In this document: in pieces, positions 35,848 to 44,900 of the stretch
How positions within the stretch are numbered: position 1 is the first letter of the stretch
Layout: every line of letters starts with the position of its first letter
NCBI GenBank assembly: GCA_023434025.1
Contig: JAEYTL010000043.1
Span: forward strand, 22,476 to 86,475
Length of the DNA: 64,000 nt
Direction of reading: 5' to 3'
Source of the DNA: Bacteroidota bacterium
GTDB lineage: Bacteria > Bacteroidota > Bacteroidia > Flavobacteriales > Flavobacteriaceae
Position numbers and translations under genes: made by a program
The notes under the pieces: generated by a model
Seen by the model: only the letters and a program-made list of their open reading frames with translations
Told to the model about the DNA's origin: nothing
The model's database searches: none

Positions 35848-36801
35848 ATGTCTGACGTAACGGCAATTCAAAATTTAGTTCAAAAAAGAAAAGACTTAAA
35901 ACAGGAAATTTCTAAAATCATTGTTGGTCAGGACGCTGTGGTTGATCAGATTTTGTTGAGTATTTTCTCCGGCGGACACGCCCTTTTGGTAGGGGTTCCC
36001 GGTTTGGCCAAAACACTGATGGTGAACACTATTGCTCTGGCTTTGGGATTAGATTTTAAACGTATCCAGTTTACACCGGATTTAATGCCATCTGATATTT
36101 TGGGAAGTGAAATTTTAGATGAAAACAGGACCTTTAAATTTATCAAAGGACCTATTTTTTCTAATATTATTTTAGCCGATGAGATCAACCGTACGCCACC
36201 CAAAACGCAGGCAGCTCTTTTAGAAGCCATGCAGGAACGGGCCGTTACGATAGCCGGACACAATTATAAATTAAGCTTACCTTATTTTGTTCTGGCCACT
36301 CAAAATCCGATCGAACAGGAGGGAACCTATCCGTTGCCGGAAGCTCAATTAGACCGTTTTATGTTCTCCATTAAACTGGATTATCCTTCGTTTGCCGAAG
36401 AAGTTCAGGTGGTCAAAAGCACTACGTCAGATGATAAGCCCGTTATTAATCCGCTCTTTACAGCACAGGAAATCATCGATTTCCAACACCTGATCCGAAG
36501 AGTCCCGGTGGCCGATAATGTCATTGAATATGCTGTAACGTTAGTGACCAAAACGAGGCCGGAGAGTGATTTGGCAACTGATTTTATTAAGAATTATATC
36601 GATTGGGGAGCCGGGCCGAGAGCCTCGCAAAACCTTATATTGGCAGCCAAAGCTCATGCCGCATTCAACGGAAAATTTTCACCGGATATCGAAGATGTAA
36701 AGGCAGTTGCCGAAGGTATTCTGCGTCATCGTGTGGTAAAAAACTACAAAGCCGATGCAGAAGGATTAAGCATCGAAAAAATCATTGCCCAGTTGGTTTA
36801 A
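35848..36801 (+). CDS. MoxR-family AAA+ ATPase
   Basis: A 317-aa AAA+ ATPase. Walker A GVPGLAKT (49-56), Walker B IILADEINR (107-115), sensor-like ATQNPIEQEGTYPLPEAQLDRF and a C-terminal lid domain are all present. MoxR ATPases act as chaperones for metal insertion or for VWA-domain partners. Here no VWA or DUF58 gene follows: the next gene is convergent, so it ends the surA operon. The client is unknown. Confidence 0.92.
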   Translation: MSDVTAIQNLVQKRKDLKQEISKIIVGQDAVVDQILLSIFSGGHALLVGVPGLAKTLMVNTIALALGLDFKRIQFTPDLMPSDILGSEILDENRTFKFIKGPIFSNIILADEINRTPPKTQAALLEAMQERAVTIAGHNYKLSLPYFVLATQNPIEQEGTYPLPEAQLDRFMFSIKLDYPSFAEEVQVVKSTTSDDKPVINPLFTAQEIIDFQHLIRRVPVADNVIEYAVTLVTKTRPESDLATDFIKNYIDWGAGPRASQNLILAAKAHAAFNGKFSPDIEDVKAVAEGILRHRVVKNYKADAEGLSIEKIIAQLV

Positions 36802-36836
36802 TAAAGCAAACGGCCTGGTATTATAAATAGACAGAT

Positions 36837-37985
36837 TTATTTGTATTGAGTGTTTCGGTTTTGAAGTATTTTGTCCATTTCCGCATCGTAAAAGAATAAA
36901 AACATACTACCCATCATATCCTGGTTTTCGGCAGAAGTATTGTTTACGTCCAGCACAATTTCATATTCCTGATCGGCATACAGCCAAATGCCCTCTTCAG
37001 ATTTAAAGTTTTGAATATGAGTCAGGCCTATACTGTTTTTGTGATTGGTTACCTCGCTTGTAAAAACAGGTTTTTGAGCCGTTTTGTTAAACAACATGAT
37101 TTGGGTGGCAAACGGGTGTACATGTATGGCAGCGGCATGTAGCCGTAAACTGTCTTTGATTTCCAATTGCTGATTTATTGTGCTTCGATACCGGTTTTTG
37201 CCATTTGGAATTACCCAATGACCGGATAATTTATTGCCTTTTTCATCATCATAACTGTGGTTTTTGGTTTCTACCGGAATACAAAAATCAGCTCCGGGAT
37301 CGGTCGGACTTTTGTAAGGATCGTATTGGTCGTACGGCAACATGATAAAAGCCGTTTTGCTCATTAAAGGTTTAGTGTTTTGATCGTTCTGATAGACAAT
37401 GGAAATCTCATGCTTAACCTTGTAATAAACATTTTTAAGGTTATGATTTAAAGTTTGTGTTGTTACAAAAAGTAAATCATTTCCTTTCATCGGAACACCG
37501 TAACCAACCGGAAATTGAAAAGTTTCCATACCATGCGAAAGAGAAGTCAGTCTTGGATATTGTTTGCCTATACGATCTTCTAATCCAAAGTTGGAATAAT
37601 ATTTAGAATCGTTAATGTCAACATTCATGTGACAAATAAAATCATTTGACATTTTTTTGCCGGTTTTTGCATCTTGAGCCACCACTTTAAAGCCTGTAAT
37701 CCAAAGTAAAGTTGAATCCTGTGATAACATGACATAGTTGGAAGCTTTTGGGCCTTCCATTGATTTATAAATGTCATCTACAATAAAAGTAGGCGATAGT
37801 ACTTTGTGTTCTCTGTAATGGTTTTCCACTTGCCAATCGTTATCAACCAAACCTGTTTTGTGCAACAACATTGTTTTTACAATTGCTTTGTGTCGGGTTG
37901 ATAACTGAGTGTACCAAATCACACCGCCACCGATAGCGAGTAATACCAAGAGTGTTAAAATTTTATATATCTTTGTTCTTCGCAT
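36837..37985 (-). CDS. Membrane-anchored protein with PHM-like histidine pattern
   Basis: A 382-aa protein with one N-terminal membrane helix (about 8-26) and an extracytoplasmic domain. I do not recognise the family firmly. Histidines are placed as in copper type II ascorbate-dependent monooxygenases: H119 in FICHMN, H151, FPVGYGVPMKG then H181 in TLNHN, and HVH (288-290) in a beta strand near AAIHVHPF, followed by a hydrophobic strand. The two-half jelly-roll arrangement is inference. It is convergent to moxR and divergent from the acyltransferase gene by 22 bp. It could instead be a non-catalytic copper or carbohydrate-binding protein. Confidence 0.5.
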   Translation of the reverse strand: MRRTKIYKILTLLVLLAIGGGVIWYTQLSTRHKAIVKTMLLHKTGLVDNDWQVENHYREHKVLSPTFIVDDIYKSMEGPKASNYVMLSQDSTLLWITGFKVVAQDAKTGKKMSNDFICHMNVDINDSKYYSNFGLEDRIGKQYPRLTSLSHGMETFQFPVGYGVPMKGNDLLFVTTQTLNHNLKNVYYKVKHEISIVYQNDQNTKPLMSKTAFIMLPYDQYDPYKSPTDPGADFCIPVETKNHSYDDEKGNKLSGHWVIPNGKNRYRSTINQQLEIKDSLRLHAAAIHVHPFATQIMLFNKTAQKPVFTSEVTNHKNSIGLTHIQNFKSEEGIWLYADQEYEIVLDVNNTSAENQDMMGSMFLFFYDAEMDKILQNRNTQYK

Positions 37986-38007
37986 ATCCGCAAATTTAAG
38001 TATTTCT

Positions 38008-39153
38008 ATGATTGATCATCAAATTGTTGCATCGAAAAGAATTTTCGGATTAGATTTTCTCAGGGCATTGTCGATTTTACTGGTGCTTTTTTCTCATATC
38101 TCATGGATTTATCAATCGGATGGCTTAGTCGGAAAAATGCAGGACTTCTCCGGTTTAATCGGAATTGAACTGTTTTTGATACTGAGCGGCTACCTGGTTG
38201 GAACCATCATTTTTAAACAGTTTACCACACAGCAATATACCTTTGAAGAAGTGGGTAATTTTTTAAAGCGACGGCTGTTCAGAATATTACCGGGTTATTA
38301 CCTCGTGCTGGTCATAAACATCTTTATCGCTTTCGCAATCGGACTTCCGGTATCATTTGCATGGAAGTATTTTTTGTTTATTCAAAATTTTTCAACACCC
38401 ATTCCGTCTTTTTTTTCTGAATCATGGAGTTTACCTGTTAAAGAACTGAGTTACATTTTTGTGGTACTGTTGCTCTTTGCCTTTGCCAGGCTGATAGATT
38501 TCAAATTCAGAAGGGCATTTTTTTTAATGGTGGTTTATGGGTTTCTATGCTTGTCTTTGGCTTTAAAAGTGGTTTATCATGTCGAAAAACCGTTCTTTTC
38601 ACTGGCCGAATGGACTATGGAAGTACGTTCGGTTGTTATATACAGAATGGACTCCGTAATGTTCGGAATCTTGTTTGGCTATTATTACATCGGAAATAAA
38701 GGTTTTTTTCAGAAAAAAAGTTTATTGCTGGTTTGTATTGGCATTTTACTGTTTGTGCTTTTTGTGCTGCTGCTCTTATCGGTTAATTTGAATAGGGTAG
38801 CCTGGTTCTGGAATATTGTGGCTTTGCCCTTTATTTCCGTACTTGTTTTATGTTTTTTGCCCGCTTTGCTTTTATGGCATAAGGCCTCAGAAAAGTCAAA
38901 AAAAGTGATTGCGTTTTTGTGTAATTTATCCTATTCCGTTTACCTGATCCATTACAGTATTGTATTGTTTTTGATGAAATATTTCATCGATACAAGTTCT
39001 TTTTCCCTGTTGCAATTACATATCTTTACAATGGTTTATCTGTTGATTACCTTTGCTTTGGGTTACGTTTTTTATACTTATTTTGAAAAGCCGATTAATT
39101 TATTCCGAATTTCTAATTTTAAACTAAATGGAAAAAGATCAGTCAGCAGATAG
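38008..39153 (+). CDS. Acyltransferase 3 family membrane protein
   Basis: A 381-aa polytopic protein of the OatA/OafA acyltransferase-3 family, with about ten membrane segments. It starts with IFGLDFLRALSILLVLFSH, carrying the conserved catalytic-type His. The family's usual SWSLSVEE motif reads SWSLPVKE, losing one acidic residue. The ATG at 38008 aligns the first helix with its neighbour. It forms a tandem pair with the next gene (26-bp overlap). The target may be a glycan or peptidoglycan. Confidence 0.85.
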   Translation: MIDHQIVASKRIFGLDFLRALSILLVLFSHISWIYQSDGLVGKMQDFSGLIGIELFLILSGYLVGTIIFKQFTTQQYTFEEVGNFLKRRLFRILPGYYLVLVINIFIAFAIGLPVSFAWKYFLFIQNFSTPIPSFFSESWSLPVKELSYIFVVLLLFAFARLIDFKFRRAFFLMVVYGFLCLSLALKVVYHVEKPFFSLAEWTMEVRSVVIYRMDSVMFGILFGYYYIGNKGFFQKKSLLLVCIGILLFVLFVLLLLSVNLNRVAWFWNIVALPFISVLVLCFLPALLLWHKASEKSKKVIAFLCNLSYSVYLIHYSIVLFLMKYFIDTSSFSLLQLHIFTMVYLLITFALGYVFYTYFEKPINLFRISNFKLNGKRSVSR

Positions 39154-40249
39154 AATATTCGGACTCGATTTTATGAGAGCTGTTGCCATTCTGATGGTGT
39201 TATACGGGCATTGTTTAGTAATCTATCCGGATAGCCAGACAGTCATTTTTCAGTTTGGATTAATTTTCGGCTTTCTGGGTGTTGAAGTGTTTTTTGTGTT
39301 AAGCGGATTTTTGATCGGAAGAATTTTATACCGGATGTACACAGAAAAAGTGTTTTCGCTAAAATCAGTTCTGGGCTTCCTCAAACGGAGATGGTTTCGT
39401 ACACTACCGAATTATTATTTGGTGTTAATCTTCAATATTATTATCAGTCTCGTCATCGGATATGCCGTTGTTGACTGCTGGAAGTACTTTTTCTTTCTCC
39501 AGAATTTTAATTCGCCTTTGCTTCCTTTTTTTCCGGAATCATGGAGTTTATCTGTTGAAGAATTTGCTTATCTGTTACTGCCGTTAGTCCTTTTTGCAAT
39601 AACAACAGTAATAAATCCGAAGCCTGCTAACAAGCCAAAGTATTTTCTCGGAATCGTTCTTGGGTTAATAGTGTTTTTTGTGTCTGCTAAAGTTTACTAT
39701 GCCGTTACAACGGAAAGCACAACGTTGCATCAGTGGAACTCAGGTTTAAAAGCTGTTGTGGTTTATCGGTTAGATGCTGTTTTTATGGGAGTTTTAGCGG
39801 CCTGGGTTTCATTGAACTTTAAGAGATTCTGGAAAAAAATCCGCTTCCCGTTTGCCTTTACAGGGATGACCTTGTTTGCAGGATTATTTGTTGGAGTAGG
39901 GTTTTTTCAGATTTCAATAGAAGCTTTTCCACACTTTTGGAATGTTTTCTATTTACCCTTAACGTCGTTTATGTGCGTGTTGTTCCTTCCGTTGTTGTCG
40001 CAATGGAAATCCTTAAAATACAACATTTTGAAAAAGGGGGTCACCTTTGTCAGTAAGATTTCATATTCTTTATACCTGTTGCATTATAGTATAATCCTTC
40101 AATTATTACGCTACTATTTTCCAACCGACAAATTTTCATCAGGTCAGCTCCATGCTTATGCAGCATTGTATTTGATGATTACTTTTTTTTCAGCTTCCTT
40201 GTTGTATAAATGGTATGAAAAGCCAATGATGGATTTAAGAGACAGGTAA
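39128..40249 (+). CDS. Acyltransferase 3 family membrane protein (paralogue)
   Basis: A 373-aa paralogue of the preceding gene with IFGLDFMRAVAILMVLYGH at the N-terminus and the canonical SWSLSVEEFAY motif intact. About ten membrane helices. It would transfer acyl groups (commonly acetyl) to an exported polysaccharide. The overlap with the upstream paralogue suggests co-translation and recent tandem duplication. It is followed by a 248-bp upstream region of aconitase. Confidence 0.87.
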   Translation: MEKDQSADRIFGLDFMRAVAILMVLYGHCLVIYPDSQTVIFQFGLIFGFLGVEVFFVLSGFLIGRILYRMYTEKVFSLKSVLGFLKRRWFRTLPNYYLVLIFNIIISLVIGYAVVDCWKYFFFLQNFNSPLLPFFPESWSLSVEEFAYLLLPLVLFAITTVINPKPANKPKYFLGIVLGLIVFFVSAKVYYAVTTESTTLHQWNSGLKAVVVYRLDAVFMGVLAAWVSLNFKRFWKKIRFPFAFTGMTLFAGLFVGVGFFQISIEAFPHFWNVFYLPLTSFMCVLFLPLLSQWKSLKYNILKKGVTFVSKISYSLYLLHYSIILQLLRYYFPTDKFSSGQLHAYAALYLMITFFSASLLYKWYEKPMMDLRDR

Positions 40250-40451
40250 AAAAATCATTTAAAAGTTACTGTTTTGCAGGACTTTTACAGAATTCAATTT
40301 GCGATTTTGACAAATAAGATTTGTTATATTGCCAAATTTATATTTTTTAAGCCGTATTTTGCTTTTTGTTGAAAATAATTTTTAAAAAATAGAATTTATG
40401 TAAAAAATGATTTCTAAAAGATATATTTCGCTATTAATTTTACAATGTTCT

Positions 40452-40465
40452 AACGTTTTCGTAAA
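40452..40465 (+). promoter_or_regulatory. Shared 14-bp element AACGTTTTCGTAAA before acnA
   Basis: This 14-mer is identical to one at 44875-44888 in front of gap. It has ACG/CGT half sites around a 4-nt spacer and overlaps the promoter-like TAAATTCG (40462-40469), which is followed by CACC as is the gap promoter. It could be an operator shared by two central-carbon genes. Confidence 0.4.
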
Positions 40466-40497
40466 TTCGCACCACAAACAAATAACACTTAATTATT

Positions 40498-42765
40498 ATG
40501 GCTTTTGATATTGAAATGATTCAGAAAGTGTATGCCAACATGGCCGAACGTGTCGATAAAGCACGGGAACTGGTTGGTCGTCCGCTTACGTTATCCGAAA
40601 AGATTTTATATTCACATTTATGGGAAGGAATACCTTCTCAGGCATACACGAGAGGAAAAGACTATGTTGACTTTGCTCCGGATCGTGTGGCTTGTCAGGA
40701 TGCTACCGCACAAATGGCTTTGTTGCAGTTCATGCATGCCGGAAAAAGTAAGGTGGCGGTGCCTACAACCGTGCATTGCGATCACCTGATCCAGGCCAAA
40801 GTAGATGCTAAAACAGATTTGGCCCGTGCTAAGCAGCAAAGTAATGAAGTATTTGATTTTTTATCTTCTGTTTCAGATAAATACGGAATCGGGTTTTGGA
40901 AACCCGGAGCAGGAATTATTCATCAGGTAGTATTGGAAAATTACGCTTTCCCGGGTGGTATGATGATCGGAACCGATTCGCATACCGTAAACGCCGGCGG
41001 ATTAGGAATGCTGGCCATAGGTGTTGGAGGTGCTGATGCGGTAGATGTGATGTCCGGAATGGCATGGGAATTGAAATTCCCGAAATTAATCGGAGTAAAA
41101 TTAACCGGGAAATTATCGGGTTGGACAGCTCCGAAAGACGTGATTCTTAAAGTAGCCGGAATTCTTACCGTAAAAGGAGGAACCGGAGCTGTGGTTGAAT
41201 ATTTTGGCGAAGGAGCAACGGCAATGTCGTGTACCGGAAAAGGAACCATTTGTAATATGGGTGCCGAAATCGGAGCAACTACTTCTACTTTTGGTTATGA
41301 TGCTTCGATGGATCGTTACCTTCGTTCAACCGGAAGACCGGATGTGGCGGATGCAGCGAATAAAGTAGCACAGCATTTAACAGCTGACCCGGAAGTTTAT
41401 GCCAATCCGGAGCAGTATTTTGATCAGGTAATTGAAATCAACTTATCCGAGTTAGAGCCTCACTTGAACGGACCGTTTACACCGGATTTAGCTACGCCTA
41501 TTTCGAAAATGAAAGAAGAAGCTATTAAAAATGACTGGCCATTAAAAATAGAAGTAGGTCTGATTGGTTCCTGTACCAACTCTTCTTACGAAGATATTGC
41601 CCGTGCAGCTTCTTTAGCAAAACAGGTTTCAGAGAAAAACCTGAAAACAAAAGCCCAGTTTACCATTACACCGGGCTCTGAAACAGTTCGATATACCATT
41701 GAACGTGACGGGTTTATTGATACATTCGATAAAATCGGAGCAACCGTTTTTGCCAATGCATGCGGGCCATGCATCGGAATGTGGGACAGAGAAGGAGCAG
41801 AGAAAGAAGAACGCAATACCATTGTGCATTCCTTCAACAGAAACTTCTCAAAACGTGCCGACGGAAATCCGAATACATTAGCCTTTGTAGGTTCACCTGA
41901 GCTGGTTACCGCTTTGGCTATTGCCGGAGATTTAGGATTTAATCCGCTTACGGATACATTGATTAACGAAGATGGTCAGGAAGTAAGGTTAGATGAACCA
42001 ACCGGAAACGAATTGCCTCCAAAAGGATTTGATGCCGAAGATCCGGGTTATCAGGCTCCTGCCGAAGATGGTTCGGGTGTACAGGTAGTTGTTAGCCCCA
42101 CTTCTGAGCGTTTACAGTTATTGGCTCCTTTCGAGCCCTGGGATGGAAAAAACATTACCGGTGCTAAGTTGTTAATCAAAGCATTCGGAAAATGTACCAC
42201 CGACCACATTTCAATGGCGGGTCCTTGGTTGCGTTTCCGTGGTCATTTGGATAATATTTCCAATAACATGCTGATTGGAGCAGTGAATGCTTATAATCAG
42301 AAAACAAATTCGGTGAAGAACCAATTATCAGGTGACTATGATGCTGTTCCTGCTGTACAAAGAGCTTATAAGGCTGCCGGAGTTCCTTCAATTGTGGTGG
42401 GAGACCACAATTATGGAGAAGGCTCATCCAGAGAGCATGCCGCAATGGAACCTCGTTTCTTAGGCGTAAAAGCGGTTTTGGTGAAATCGTTTGCCCGTAT
42501 CCACGAAACAAATCTGAAAAAACAAGGGATGTTGGCTTTAACGTTTGCCAATGAAGCTGATTACGATAAAATCCGGGAAGATGATACCATCAATTTTGTA
42601 GATTTGGTTGATTTTGCTCCAGGAAAACCTCTAACCTTAGAGTTTATCCATGCTGACGGAAGCAAAGATGTAATTATTGCCAATCATTCTTATAACGAAA
42701 GCCAGATTGGTTGGTTTGTAGCCGGTTCTGCTCTGAACTTAATTGCAGCAGCCGGAAAAGCTTAA
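40498..42765 (+). CDS. acnA: Aconitate hydratase
   Basis: A 755-aa aconitase of the mitochondrial-type length, interconverting citrate and isocitrate in the TCA cycle. The three [4Fe-4S] ligands are visible: C359 in GSCTNSSYED, and C422 and C425 in ACGPCIGMWDRE. The C-terminal swivel domain contains GEGSSREHAAMEPR. A strong hairpin terminator follows. It is monocistronic with a 248-bp upstream region. Confidence 0.97.
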   Translation: MAFDIEMIQKVYANMAERVDKARELVGRPLTLSEKILYSHLWEGIPSQAYTRGKDYVDFAPDRVACQDATAQMALLQFMHAGKSKVAVPTTVHCDHLIQAKVDAKTDLARAKQQSNEVFDFLSSVSDKYGIGFWKPGAGIIHQVVLENYAFPGGMMIGTDSHTVNAGGLGMLAIGVGGADAVDVMSGMAWELKFPKLIGVKLTGKLSGWTAPKDVILKVAGILTVKGGTGAVVEYFGEGATAMSCTGKGTICNMGAEIGATTSTFGYDASMDRYLRSTGRPDVADAANKVAQHLTADPEVYANPEQYFDQVIEINLSELEPHLNGPFTPDLATPISKMKEEAIKNDWPLKIEVGLIGSCTNSSYEDIARAASLAKQVSEKNLKTKAQFTITPGSETVRYTIERDGFIDTFDKIGATVFANACGPCIGMWDREGAEKEERNTIVHSFNRNFSKRADGNPNTLAFVGSPELVTALAIAGDLGFNPLTDTLINEDGQEVRLDEPTGNELPPKGFDAEDPGYQAPAEDGSGVQVVVSPTSERLQLLAPFEPWDGKNITGAKLLIKAFGKCTTDHISMAGPWLRFRGHLDNISNNMLIGAVNAYNQKTNSVKNQLSGDYDAVPAVQRAYKAAGVPSIVVGDHNYGEGSSREHAAMEPRFLGVKAVLVKSFARIHETNLKKQGMLALTFANEADYDKIREDDTINFVDLVDFAPGKPLTLEFIHADGSKDVIIANHSYNESQIGWFVAGSALNLIAAAGKA

Positions 42766-42789
42766 CAGTTATAAAATGCCATTTTACAG

Positions 42790-42821
42790 AAAAAACTCCT
42801 GAGCAATCGGGAGTTTTTTTT
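42790..42821 (+). terminator. Bidirectional terminator between acnA and the small exported gene
   Basis: A stem AAAAAACTCC / GGAGTTTTTT with a 10-nt loop and a T-run on both strands lies about 25 bp after the acnA stop and 35 bp past the minus-strand gene end at 42857. Confidence 0.85.
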
Positions 42822-42856
42822 ATGATGCCATATCCTGAAATAATCGGTTTTAAATT

Positions 42857-43216
42857 CTATTTTCCATAAACTTCCACCGTTCCATTGTGCCAGAAAACTT
42901 TGTCGTAATAAAATTCGATACTGGTTAGGTTATGTTTCCTTTTTATAAAACATTTACCGATCACTTTTGCTTCTTTACCTAAAACGGTTACGACAGTATT
43001 GTGCTTAATTTTATTTTGTTGATGGAGTGAATATATCTTTTGAGCAATATCCTGACGAATGGTCATTTTTGCATTGAATGTACTCACAACAACAGTGCCG
43101 GATCGGGTTTTAGCAATAAGCTCCATGCTGTTCTGACCATGTTGATAGGTAATTGGTTTGCTTTGTGCATACGACAAGCTGTAGGCGAAAATCACCAGGA
43201 AGAGTAGGTTTTTCAT
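42857..43216 (-). CDS. Small exported protein of unknown function
   Basis: A 119-aa protein with a clear signal peptide ending SYAQ (about residue 18) and a mature domain of about 100 residues, rich in beta and basic residues (KCFIKRKHN, FWHNGTVEVYG). No family recognised. The ATG at 43216 is chosen because it begins the signal peptide. It lies between the acnA and gap terminators and so is probably its own unit. Confidence 0.7.
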   Translation of the reverse strand: MKNLLFLVIFAYSLSYAQSKPITYQHGQNSMELIAKTRSGTVVVSTFNAKMTIRQDIAQKIYSLHQQNKIKHNTVVTVLGKEAKVIGKCFIKRKHNLTSIEFYYDKVFWHNGTVEVYGK

Positions 43217-43319
43217 ACGAGATTTTTGGGTTAAATCGGTCTTATGATAACTCAAAAACCAACAATCTATTGTTTTGCCCACAGAAATTATTCAAAAGCC
43301 TATACCCGTATACAAGAAA

Positions 43320-43351
43320 AAATCCGTTCCAAACAAAATTGAAACGGATTT
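43320..43351 (-). terminator. Rho-independent terminator of gap
   Basis: A 9-bp stem AAATCCGTT / AACGGATTT with a 14-nt loop, followed by a T-rich run on the minus strand, lies 20 bp past the gap stop. Confidence 0.82.
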
Positions 43352-43370
43352 AAAAAAAATAGAACCCTGA

Positions 43371-44822
43371 TTAATAATAAGCGTAACGCTGTACTTTAGA
43401 AATATATTTCGCCAAGCGAATCACCTGATGACTATAACCGAATTCATTGTCATACCAAACATAAAGCACCACGTTTTTACCATCGGCAGAAACAATGGTG
43501 GCATTGCTGTCATAAATAGAAGGTGCATTGGTACCTACAATATCAGAAGAAACCAGTTCGTTGCTGAGTGAATATTTGATCTGTTCCACCAGTTGCCCTT
43601 CTAAAGCATATTTTTTCATAATTTCATTCACTTCATCCACAGAAGTTTCTTTGCTGACTTCCAGGTTCAGCACAACCAGCGAACCATTCGGAACCGGAAC
43701 CCTGATTGCGTTTGAAGTTAATTTCCCGGCTAAACTGGGCAATGCTTTTGCTACAGCACTTCCGGCACCGGTTTCGGTAATAACCATATTTAAAGCAGCA
43801 GCACGGCCTCTGCGGTATTTTTTATGCATATTGTCCACCAGATTCTGGTCGTTTGTATAGGCATGAATGGTTTCCAGGTGACCTTTTACTACGCCTAACG
43901 TATCTTCAATGGCTTTCAGAATAGGAGTTATGGCATTGGTTGTGCATGAGGCTGCTGAAAAAATATCAACTTTATCGGGGTTGTGATCTTTGTGGTTTAC
44001 CCCGTAAACAATATTGGGAACTCCTTTACCGGGAGCCGTAAGCAGTACTTTTGAAACACCTTTTGATACCAGATGCCTTTTTAAAGCCTCTTCGGTTGTA
44101 AAAGCACCGGTGTTGTCTATCACCAGGGCATCTTCAATTCCGTAGGCTGTATAATCAATTTCTTCAGGGGTATTGGCAGAAATAACATGAACGGTTGTTC
44201 CGTTGATAAGCAATGCATTGTTCTTTGGATCGGCGGTAACCGAACCCTGAAAATCACCGTGCACAGAATCATACCGTAACAGAGAGGCTCTTTTTTCCAA
44301 TATCGTGGCATCGTTTTTATCACGGGTTACGATTGCCCGAAGACGTAATTGGGTGCCTTTTCCGGTTTTAGACATCAGTTCGCGTGCCAATAAACGACCG
44401 ATGCGGCCAAAACCATATAACACAACATCTTTGGGTTTAATGGATTTTGTTTCTTTTGCTTTGCGCAATTTGTCTATGACAAATGATTTGGTGTTATGGT
44501 ATTTATCGTCCTCCAAATGATACTCATAGGTCAGTTTACCGATGTCTAATTTAGAGGGAGGTAAATCCAATGACAACATCTCACGGGCAATTTCTACCGA
44601 ATCAAAAATAGAGATAGGTTTACCGACAAATTCTCCCGCATATTCATGCAGGTTCAGAATTTCAGATACATTTTTGTCAATCAATTGATTACGGAAGAGA
44701 ACCATTTCAATGGATTTATCATACCATAAATCGCTGATGATTTTAATAAATTCTACCCCGGCTCTTCTGCGGTCTGCCTGAAACGAGAGTTCTTTTTCGT
44801 ACAAGGAGGGATGGTTATTCAT
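43371..44822 (-). CDS. gap: Glyceraldehyde-3-phosphate dehydrogenase, long N-terminal form
   Basis: A 483-aa GAPDH. The classical core begins at YGFGRIGR (about 136-143) and has the catalytic SAASCTTN with C293 and a C-terminal WYDNEFGYSHQ. About 130 residues precede the Rossmann fold, unlike the usual 330-aa enzyme; this helical extension matches a longer GAPDH form of Bacteroidota and could change localisation or partner binding (inference). The ATG at 44822 is chosen: a longer frame to 44900 would include the promoter element at 44858-44865. Confidence 0.94.
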   Translation of the reverse strand: MNNHPSLYEKELSFQADRRRAGVEFIKIISDLWYDKSIEMVLFRNQLIDKNVSEILNLHEYAGEFVGKPISIFDSVEIAREMLSLDLPPSKLDIGKLTYEYHLEDDKYHNTKSFVIDKLRKAKETKSIKPKDVVLYGFGRIGRLLARELMSKTGKGTQLRLRAIVTRDKNDATILEKRASLLRYDSVHGDFQGSVTADPKNNALLINGTTVHVISANTPEEIDYTAYGIEDALVIDNTGAFTTEEALKRHLVSKGVSKVLLTAPGKGVPNIVYGVNHKDHNPDKVDIFSAASCTTNAITPILKAIEDTLGVVKGHLETIHAYTNDQNLVDNMHKKYRRGRAAALNMVITETGAGSAVAKALPSLAGKLTSNAIRVPVPNGSLVVLNLEVSKETSVDEVNEIMKKYALEGQLVEQIKYSLSNELVSSDIVGTNAPSIYDSNATIVSADGKNVVLYVWYDNEFGYSHQVIRLAKYISKVQRYAYY

Positions 44823-44857
44823 ACGTTTAAAATTAGTTGGTGTTGTAAAATTTGGTG

Positions 44858-44888
44858 CAAAAGTATAGATTTCAAACGTTTTCGTAAA
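44858..44888 (-). promoter_or_regulatory. gap promoter with shared 14-bp element
   Basis: On the minus strand TACTTTTG (44858-44865) followed by CACC is a good Bacteroidota -7 box, 35 bp before the ATG. The 14-mer found before acnA (here 44875-44888, in opposite orientation to the gene) overlaps the -33 region, a position suited to repression or activation. Confidence 0.55.
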
Positions 44889-44900
44889 CTTTTTTGGCAA

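Noticed and set aside
40250..40497. Search for a tRNA or riboswitch upstream of aconitase
   Set aside because: No cloverleaf or conserved aptamer pattern seen; only a promoter-like box and the shared 14-mer.
44823..44900. Longer gap reading frame starting at 44900
   Set aside because: Contains the promoter box at 44858-44865, so this DNA is upstream of the transcript.
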